Source of the DNA: Aurantiochytrium sp. KH105
Lineage: Eukaryota > Sar > Bigyra > Thraustochytrida > Thraustochytriidae
Direction of reading: 5' to 3'
Assembly: GCA_003116975.1 (NCBI GenBank)
Contig: BGKB01000023.1
Location: 485,151 to 549,150 of the forward strand
DNA: 64,000 bases
Shown: positions 57,300 through 64,000 of the stretch, piece by piece
Numbering within the stretch: the stretch's first letter is position 1
Layout of the letters: the number at the start of each line of letters is the position of its first letter
Position numbers and translations under genes: made by a program
The notes under the pieces: model-generated
The model's input: the letters and a program-made list of their open reading frames with translations, nothing else
The model's database searches: none
What the model was told of the DNA's origin: nothing

Positions 57300-59156
57300 A
57301 TGGCCACGCGCTTGCGAGGGCTGAGCGCCAGCCTCGACGAAGAACGGCAGAGGCAGCGGCGCAGCGCAGGCGCCAGGGTGCAGAGCATCAGGGCCGCCGC
57401 CTCGAGCGCGTGGAATAGCGCAGCCAAGGCCTGCGGCAAGGGCCCCCAGCAAAAGCTCAACAAGGACCTCTGTGAAGCGGCGGCGTACGGAGATGCTGAC
57501 CTCGTGGAGAGCCTCGTGGCGGAAGGCGCCGACCCCAGCCATGTGAGCCGGCAGCGCGCCTACGCAGGGCTCACGGCCCTCCATATTGCAGCTGAAGCTG
57601 GCAACGTCGGGGTCTGCGAGTGGCTCGTCAACCAGGGTGCACAAGTCAACGCCGAGTCCCGTGACGCACGTCACTACACGCCTTCGATGCTGGCCAGCCT
57701 TGCGGGCCATTGCGATATTTGCGAGCTCTTTCTCGCCAATGGCGCCCAATGGAAACCGCAAGAGGCAAACATTTGCTTGCGGGCGGCAGCAAAGGCTCTC
57801 TCGTTGCCCATGTGTACCTTTCTTCTTGAAACAGCTGGGGCGAGCGCAGCCTCAAGTGACGCGAACGGCACCACCCCGCTTCACCTCGTCGCTTCGTACG
57901 ATGACGTGCGAACGAGTCGCATCATGTCTTTGGCGACACGCCGTGCGCAGCGGGACACAGAACGTGTCACCCTGGCACGTGAGGGCGCGAAGCGACGGAA
58001 ACTCGCCAAAATGCTGTTGGCAGCCGGCGCTGACGCGAACGCTGCCGACAAGGACGGATGCACGCCTCTTTATTGCTGTGCTTCACACGCGTCTCTCGCG
58101 GCGGTTCTCATCAATGCTGGCGCTGACGTCAATGTCCATGTAGGCCAGGACCAGGAAACGCCTCTGCTCAAGGCCGCGGGGAGCGCAGCGTCCGTTAAAC
58201 TCTTGCTAACTAAGGGCGCTGATCCTAACGCCCGTTCATACTACGGTGTGGTGCCTTTACATCGCGCTGCAGCCTCGCAAAGTCGCAAGGCAGTCTCCTT
58301 TCTCTTGCAGTATGGGGCCAAGCCCAATTTGAAGGAGTCCATGGGGCGCACTGCCTTACACTACGCCGCAGAGGAACTTCGACGGACCAACTGCGCCACA
58401 CTTCTTCAGCACAAGAAGACTAATATTGATGCGAGGGACAACGAGGGGAATACCGCTCTCATGGTTGCTGTCCTACAGTATCGCGTGTCAGAAAAGGCGA
58501 ACAAAGTCTTGGCCACCGGTCGCTTTCTCCTCCGCCGGGGTGCCGACATTAACATTACAAATCATCGTGGCCTCGATCTCGAAGGGCTCACCGAGGCTTA
58601 CGGGATTCCCATTTTTGATCGTCTCGTGGACACCACCGAAAGTTCGCTCCCGGACGAAGATGGCCGCAGCGAGTTCGACGACCACAGTTATGCTGACTCG
58701 GCCTCGGTAATTTCGCTATCTGAGCTTGCTGAGAGACGTCATGGGTCCGGTTCATCGCGAAAGGACAAACGAGGCGAACGTGTTGTTTGGCTTCAGAATC
58801 AAGAAGACGAGTCAAGGCAAGCAAGCACCGAGGATGAGGATGATGCGGCGGCAGTGGCGGCAGCAGCAGCAGCGGCAGCAGCAACAACAACAGAAGAAGA
58901 AGAAGAAGAAGAAGAAGGGGAAGCTACATTTTCTGAGGAAGAAGGCGAGATTGATCGTTTCAGCGACGATGAACTCAGCGAAGAAGGTGAGAAAGACGAA
59001 TGGCTCGAGACGATTGGAGAAAGCCAAGACGGAGCCGAAGGTGGACCTCGGGACGTTTACGACGACGACGATCATGACCATAACAATGACGATTATCATT
59101 GTGATGAGCACGATGACCTTGACGTCGACGAGGAAAGTGAAGAAGACCTTGAGAGC

Positions 59157-59209
<53 letters not shown>

Positions 59210-59660
59210 AGAAGAAGAAGAAGAAGAAGAAGAAGAAGATGCTAGCGTTGTCGATGGAGCGGATGACGACCAGGACGACGTTCACAGTGAGCATGGTGAG
59301 GCCAAAGCTCTTCGAGATGCAGAAGCCCGAAGTGAGCTTGCAACACGAAGGGCGCAAGCCAAAGCAACAAGTGACCTGGTCGTCTTCCTCGAAGCGATTC
59401 ACATGAGTCGCTTTCTTCCTGCGCTCGTAAAGGGCGGCGTACATAGTATTCGCGACCTGCGGGCACTTGATGATGCTGGGATCGAGAGTCTTGGCATGCG
59501 AGTCAATGAAGAAAAAATCTTCAGGAGTGCCGTGGATGGCCTGCGCGAGAGTGTGAGGCGAAGAGTTTCCGCTCTCGAGGTACAGCCCGAGCCGCTTGGA
59601 ATCGTTTACGGATCCGGCGCTGGCACACGGAGTGCCGGTGCACCTGCTTCACCCCCTTGA
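57300..59660 (+). CDS. Ankyrin-repeat protein with C-terminal SAM domain
   Basis: A 786-residue protein. About ten ankyrin repeats lie between residues 55 and 440 (LTALHIAAEAGNVGVCEWLV, TTPLHLVASYDDVR, GCTPLYCCASHASLAAVLIN, VVPLHRAAASQSRKAVSFLL and GNTALMVAVLQYRV). Two of them are separated by a longer charged insertion (about 205-235). A disordered acidic stretch with Glu and Asp runs, encoded by GAA and GAC repeats, covers about 490-660. The SAM domain is at about 691-750 (VVFLEAIHMSRFLPALVKGG, LRALDDAGIESLGMRVNEEK). Such proteins act as adaptors. It has no membrane segment. Its last 55 bp overlap the end of the convergent gene. Confidence 0.88.
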
Positions 59661-61156
59661 GCCGGACGCAAGCCTTTCGTAGGCGTGCCTTTGGCTAACG
59701 ATTTTGAATGTGACAATTGTGCATGAGCCGGGATCGTGTAGCTCACGCGTAGGACATCAATGGTGCCGTCCGGGTAGATGGTGACGCGATGGTTTGCGTG
59801 TGCTGGCGGCGTTGGCGGAGCTCGCAGCATGAGCATGTCTTCTTTGTCTTGCTCCGCTCGATCCGCTTTCTCTTCTTCGTCGTCTGCGCACGTGGACGCG
59901 GGAATCTGCAATGCTGCTGGTGCGGCCTGTCGCGATGACAAACGCGATGCCGCCGCCAAGATTGCATCATTTTCGTTTTCTTTCATTCGCAAGTCTTCGT
60001 TAAGGGTATGCACCACTCGGTTCGAAGATGATGGCACGGAAGGTGTTGCGGTCGTTGTCGTTGTCCTCATCGTCGATGTTGTGGTCCACGATTCAAATTC
60101 CTCGAATGACGCCGGCGATGCAAGAGGCGGTGAACGAAAGCGCCCGGTGCCTCGTCCTGGGCGCGTTCGCGGCGACACGAGCTTGCGCCGTCGACGTCGG
60201 TTGCGGAGCTCCTCTCGAATTTCCGCAATGAGCTCGCAGTAGGAACGCAAGAAATCCATGAGAGTCTCCCGCGGACGTTCGCGCACAGCCTTGGCCACGT
60301 ACGAATGGGCAAAGATCGCTTCGGCAAGATTTTCAAGTGCCACGTCAAAGTCCTGCATCGTAAGCGTCTCGGTTCCTGCAGCCGTTTGGAATGCGCGAAC
60401 GAGCGAGCGCCGCGAACAGAGTCGCGGATGCAGCTGAAAATCGCGCGTGAATTGCACAAAGCTGGTAAACGTCAATCGGTTGTCAGCTTCGTTGGCGTAA
60501 AAGGCGAAAATGTCTCGTTTCAAAGCAGACTCAACATCGACATTCTCGATTGCCACGATTTCGCAAGTCTCGTTTGCCACGGTTTCCTTTTCACACTCGT
60601 ACGCTTCTGCGTCGTCAATTCCGCCTTGATGTAGCTTCTGGTGCTCCTCATGGGCCTTCTGCTGGTGCTCCTGCTGGTGCTCCTGGTGAAGTTCTTGAGC
60701 GCCAGCCCACTTTCCCTCCATGTCCAAGGGCCTTTCGCGCGGACTTCGGGGCTGACGCGCTGCCCAGGCCTGAATCGCTTCAGCCCACGCGCGTGGATTT
60801 TTGCGCTGCAGGTGGTGGACGAAGGCCTCCTCTCCGTTTGCGAGACCACTTTCAACGGCGAGCTCACGGACAATGTGAACGAAGCCGTCAAAGTCAGTGA
60901 GGCCACGTCGACGGCCTGGGATTGCCCGCTGCTCAAACGCGACGGCAACCGCGCCGGGCGCGGCGTCAACACCGGCGTCGCGCATCAGGGACGAAAAGTT
61001 TGAGAGGCTCATGGCATCTCGGTCTGAGGGACCAAAGTGGTCTTGCCCCAGGCCTGCGTATCTCTGAAAGAGCACGTAGAGCGCTGGGTCTCGCGTTTGC
61101 GCCTGCGTCCGCGTCCGCGTCGGCGCCTCCTTACATTCGTCTTCCCTTGCGGCCAT
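59606..61156 (-). CDS. Protein with two p25-alpha/EF-hand-like units
   Basis: A 516-residue protein, start at 61156 (MAAREDECKEAP); upstream in-frame codons are leader. The first unit, about 22-105 (LYVLFQRYAGLGQDHFG, then LSNFSSLMRDAGVDA, GLTDFDGFVHIVREL), has the phase and hydrophobic pattern of a TPPP/p25-alpha domain, that is, two degenerate EF-hand-like pairs. A second unit at about 215-305 (KRDIFAFYANEADNRLTFTS, then LTMQDFDVALENLAEAIF) repeats it. Calcium-loop aspartates are mostly absent. A HQ-rich short tandem (HQEHQQEHQQ type) sits between. The C-terminal third is disordered, Thr/Ser/Pro-rich. p25 proteins bundle microtubules, so a cytoskeletal or axonemal role is plausible but unproven. 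Confidence 0.62.
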   Translation of the reverse strand: MAAREDECKEAPTRTRTQAQTRDPALYVLFQRYAGLGQDHFGPSDRDAMSLSNFSSLMRDAGVDAAPGAVAVAFEQRAIPGRRRGLTDFDGFVHIVRELAVESGLANGEEAFVHHLQRKNPRAWAEAIQAWAARQPRSPRERPLDMEGKWAGAQELHQEHQQEHQQKAHEEHQKLHQGGIDDAEAYECEKETVANETCEIVAIENVDVESALKRDIFAFYANEADNRLTFTSFVQFTRDFQLHPRLCSRRSLVRAFQTAAGTETLTMQDFDVALENLAEAIFAHSYVAKAVRERPRETLMDFLRSYCELIAEIREELRNRRRRRKLVSPRTRPGRGTGRFRSPPLASPASFEEFESWTTTSTMRTTTTTATPSVPSSSNRVVHTLNEDLRMKENENDAILAAASRLSSRQAAPAALQIPASTCADDEEEKADRAEQDKEDMLMLRAPPTPPAHANHRVTIYPDGTIDVLRVSYTIPAHAQLSHSKSLAKGTPTKGLRPAQGGEAGAPALRVPAPDP

Positions 61157-61949
61157 GGCGGCTCTCTCGCCCGTGCAGTGCGATCGGCTCGGCTCGGCTC
61201 GGCTTGCGACTTGAGAGCGCTGCTTCGTTTCGGCTTTGTGCGCGCTTCCACTTTTTCGAAAGCACCCCCTCTCACCAATGATCAGTACAAAACAAATAAA
61301 AAAACAAAACAAATCCATCAATCCATCAATTCATCTATCAATCCATCTATTCATCCTAGCCTTGGTCTGCTGCTTGCGTTCTCGGCTCCTCGCTCTTCTC
61401 TCCATTTCCCTCCCTTATCTGCTTGCATTTCTTTTTCCATTTGTTGTTCCAATAAAAATGGATCCACCCATCCACCATGGCCAGTACTTCTCTGCGCAGG
61501 CGGCTTCGCTGGCTTCTATGCTGTCACTGCTGCTGGTGGTGAACACGAAGGAAAGCCGAAGCCGTGCCTGACACGCATCATCATCGTTCTGCCTGACACA
61601 TCGTCTCCTGGCTATTCTCACACACAAACTACCCGAAAAATTACCCGAAATTTTGGTCTTGCGATCCGTTCTAGCACCCTCAAAACATTTCCGCGTGACT
61701 CAGTAATAGGTCCATGCAGACTTTCCTGCAAGAGGATAGTTGTCCTAGAGTTTGAAATCCTGGGGAGTAGTTTTGGTCGAAATTTGGGAGGGATTTGGTT
61801 TGGCGCTTGAAGCGAGGAAAGTGGCCTATTGGATTAAAATAGGTCTGGGTAGTGGCGTTACCCGGGCCATGGCGAAGTATTTTTCGTTAGAATCAAAATA
61901 GAGATTCATTTGTGCTCGGAGAATCTGTTTTACCGGGTTCGAACTGATC
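61157..61949. other. Upstream/intergenic before the piggyBac relic
   Basis: ATCAATCC-like degenerate repeat (about 61312-61345) and scattered ACCCGAAA motifs (61632-61660) shared with the right end of the window. No gene supported. Confidence 0.4.
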
Positions 61950-62951
61950 ATGCAAGTGTCCCAGATCCTCGTAAAACATGCCATTGAGACCCGCCAGGCG
62001 CCACGACGGGCCATGCAAAATCACTTGAACAGCATACGTCAGCGTGAAAGCGCGCGTGGCAGGACTTGCATATGGCAGCCTGACATCACGTGCACCACTT
62101 TTGCGTCTTGTGAGGCTCTCTGGCATGCTCGCTAGGGTCTTAGCCATGCTCGCACTTTGCGCAGCATACGATGCATTTGCGGCCTTTGGCCAACAACGTA
62201 TGCGTGTGTGCTCCTTTTGCGCGGTTCGCCATGATGTCTGGGAGGCGCTTGCTCCTATCGTCCGTTGACCTCGTATTTGGGACCTCCTCGCATGGTTCCC
62301 CGGCTTCCGCAGTTCCATCTTCCTGGCAAACGTCGCCTCCTCCTCCAAGCAACGCACTCAGACTCTGAGCAGGATCACTCAAGCTGATGCGCAGAGCCAC
62401 CAGGAAGTCCTCGTACGAAATTTGCTTCTTTAGCGACGCCCACGACGCCCAAGAGTTACATTGGCTCAATTTGTCTTGAAGCTTCGTCAGCTGGTACGCA
62501 TGGAAGCAGTTGTAGAAGATGTACTCAAGCCAGGCCAAGAACATGATCACATTGGGGCTCATGCGGGCGGTCCGCCGCGCGCGACCTGCGAGCGTTTTCC
62601 GTACGGTGTCCACTCCGCCCATGACATGGTTCCAGAACGAGCCCGCAACGGGAAGGATCCGTTCGGCCGGTGGAGGGGTTCCATTTGTGATGACGTCGTC
62701 GTTATGCCAACGCCAGAGCTGCAGATACTGCTCCACGGTATGGTTATCCGTGCAAAACCGAGGGGCTTGCTGTAGACCTCGGCGATGTGCGGAACGGGCT
62801 CGCCAGTGTCGATGTAGATGAATTCCAAATACTCGTCGGCAAGCGCAGAGAAGTAGCGCCTCCAAGCCCGGCGCTGCGATGCCGAGAATCTGACGACCAC
62901 AATCTGCATGATGTAGAGCGGGTCCGCATACACCAAAAGGGGGCCCGGCAC
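61950..62951 (-). mobile_element. Decayed piggyBac-like transposase
   Basis: A minus-strand coding relic broken into at least two frames. The central part (62865-62140) has the piggyBac-domain end: SFWNHVMGGVDTVRKTLAGR, in which the Asp of MGGVD (62608-62610) would be the third catalytic aspartate, followed by a Tyr/Phe-rich helix (MFLAWLEYIFYNCFHAYQL) and the SYEDFLVALRISL block. Downstream, CIVCCAKC and, in the same frame after stops, CKSCHARFH resemble the C-terminal Cys/His zinc-binding domain. The N-terminal segment (62951 on) is in another frame, so there is at least one frameshift near 62760 and stops after 62140. Terminal repeats were not found. PiggyBac enzymes insert at TTAA, the target of elements A and B. 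Confidence 0.6.
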
Positions 62952-63418
62952 GTAGGGACTCGAAGATTCAAGAACCGTGCCCCGTCAGCTTGATTATGGG
63001 ATACTCGTCGTTCTGTTACTCGTAATCATTCACGTCTTGCTCATCACCAAGGTCCTCGTCAATCTCATGTTCGCGCGTTCCAACTCCTCCTCTGCGTCTG
63101 GTTTGTCGTTGACCTTCAGCGCTGCGAGAAGCTCGGCCTCCTCGTCATCGACCATCGCGCCATTTGCAACTTCGCGCTCCGGGCCACTGCGTGCTACGGG
63201 TTGCTGCACGAAGGACGAGGGCGCAAGAGCAGCCACGGCACGTCCGCAGGGCGCAGCTCGCGCCGACGCGCGACGAGGGCTCGCTTACTCGCTGCAGCGT
63301 CGCAGCTTGAACTAGACTTGCGAGTCTAACGAGCGTGGTTAGGTGCGAGCAGCCTGCGCGAGCAGCTGTAGCGCCACGACCACCGGAGGAATTTCCGTGC
63401 AAATTTGCAAGGAGGAGC
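62952..63418. other. Intergenic right of the piggyBac relic
   Basis: Short open frames only, including a 68-residue minus-strand acidic frame that could be an eroded piece of the transposon. Nothing supported. Confidence 0.35.
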
Positions 63419-63670
63419 GGGGGCAATGTGGAGACCATGTCGCGAAATCGCAAGAATAAAGGAGACCCCGAAGGTATTTAAAGTAGGTTTTGTTTGGTCC
63501 ACCGGAAATTTCGGGTAGTGGGACTACCCGAACCTGCCGCCCATCGGGGAAAATGATTTGCCGAGAATTTCGGGTAGTGCCACTACCCGAAATTTAGCCA
63601 GGGATAGCAAAGGCCTGTTTCTGGTCAGCCAGTACCATTCTACTCTGCTGCGTAACGACTCTTTGAAGAA
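63419..63670 (+). repeat. Tandem repeat unit, copy 1, with palindromic core
   Basis: Shares a GGAGACCCCGAAGGTA block, a CCTGCCGCCC block and a common end (TGCGTAACGACTCTTTGAAG) with copy 2. It contains AATTTCGGGTAGTG-C-CACTACCCGAAATT, a 29-bp near-perfect palindrome at about 63567-63595, and a second TTCGGGTAGT/ACTACCCGAA palindrome at about 63507-63530. Confidence 0.7.
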
Positions 63671-63769
63671 GATAAGAAGACCGAGGCGCAGAATCGCGCG
63701 GCCCGGACGCAGCGCCGGCGCGGGTCAAAGTCAGCAAATCAGCAAGAGGTAGAGCTAGAGCCAGAGCGC

Positions 63770-64000
63770 GGAGGCAATGCGGAGACCACGCCGAATCGCA
63801 AGAAAAAAGGAGACCCCGAAGGTAGTGGCACGCAATACCTGAACCTGCCGCCCTTCGGTGAAAATGGTTCGCCAAAAATTGTGCCACGAGTATACCTGAA
63901 ATTTAGCCAGCGTATTTCTGGTCAGGTAGTACAATACTGAGGGCCTGTTTCTGGTCAGTCAGTACTATTCTACTCTGCTGCGTAACGACTCTTTGAAGAA
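63770..64000 (+). repeat. Tandem repeat unit, copy 2, cut by the window edge
   Basis: Diverged direct copy of 63419-63670 with an offset of about 330-350 bp. The palindromic halves are eroded here. Confidence 0.65.

Noticed and set aside
61930-61950. tRNA-like B-box (GGTTCGAAC)
   Set aside because: No matching A-box or cloverleaf arms at the required distance.

Overview
This is nuclear DNA of a eukaryote. It carries about twenty spaced protein genes on both strands, all with clearly eukaryotic families: a myosin, a TRIP13/Pch2 AAA ATPase, a COMM-domain protein, Rrp5 and Urb2 ribosome-assembly factors, PP1 inhibitor-3 and an acyl-protein thioesterase. Almost every gene is one uninterrupted reading frame; the only well supported spliceosomal intron is in the TRIP13 gene. 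Together with GC-rich coding sequence, microsatellite-rich leaders and a CCT-domain protein beside a giant NHL/EGF surface protein, this points to a stramenopile, most likely a thraustochytrid (labyrinthulomycete). The taxonomic call is inference. The standard genetic code reads through all genes.

Layout. 0-3 kb: the 5' part of an S9 prolyl-oligopeptidase-family gene (minus strand, running off the left edge), PP1 inhibitor-3 (PPP1R11-like), and a short protein with only the N-terminal half of an AMP-binding enzyme. 4-8.4 kb: a Urb2/Npa2-type nucleolar protein. 8.9-16 kb: a very large single-pass membrane protein with NHL repeats, EGF modules and a basic tail; it contains an exact 674-bp duplication on either side of a single N, which looks like an assembly fault. 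17.8-29.2 kb: CCT-domain protein, acyl-protein thioesterase with an added N-terminal helical domain, two LRR proteins, a short Rrp5, and an ArsJ-like transporter. 29.7-35.7 kb: a secreted six-hairpin glycosidase-like protein and two tandem paralogous type II glycosyltransferase-like proteins. 36.8-39.2 kb: TRIP13 (two exons) and a COMM-domain protein.

39.2-45.6 kb is a mobile-element island. Two divergent TTAA-flanked elements with 70-80 bp inverted ends (A and B) each carry a gene of the same unrecognised family. Between them lies a retroelement-type Gag gene whose flanks are inverted copies of each other, which is unusual. A decayed piggyBac-like transposase lies at 62-63 kb, and a partial tandem repeat with near-perfect palindromes runs off the right edge.

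46.4-61.2 kb: a short-chain dehydrogenase with a C-terminal membrane anchor, a three-OB-fold protein that resembles the C-terminal half of Shieldin-2, a myosin with a membrane-spanning tail, an ankyrin-SAM protein, and a protein with two p25-alpha/EF-hand-like units whose coding end overlaps the ankyrin-SAM gene tail to tail. No operon-like functional linkage is expected. Ribosome assembly (Urb2, Rrp5) and surface or carbohydrate functions (NHL/EGF protein, glycosidase, glycosyltransferases) recur.
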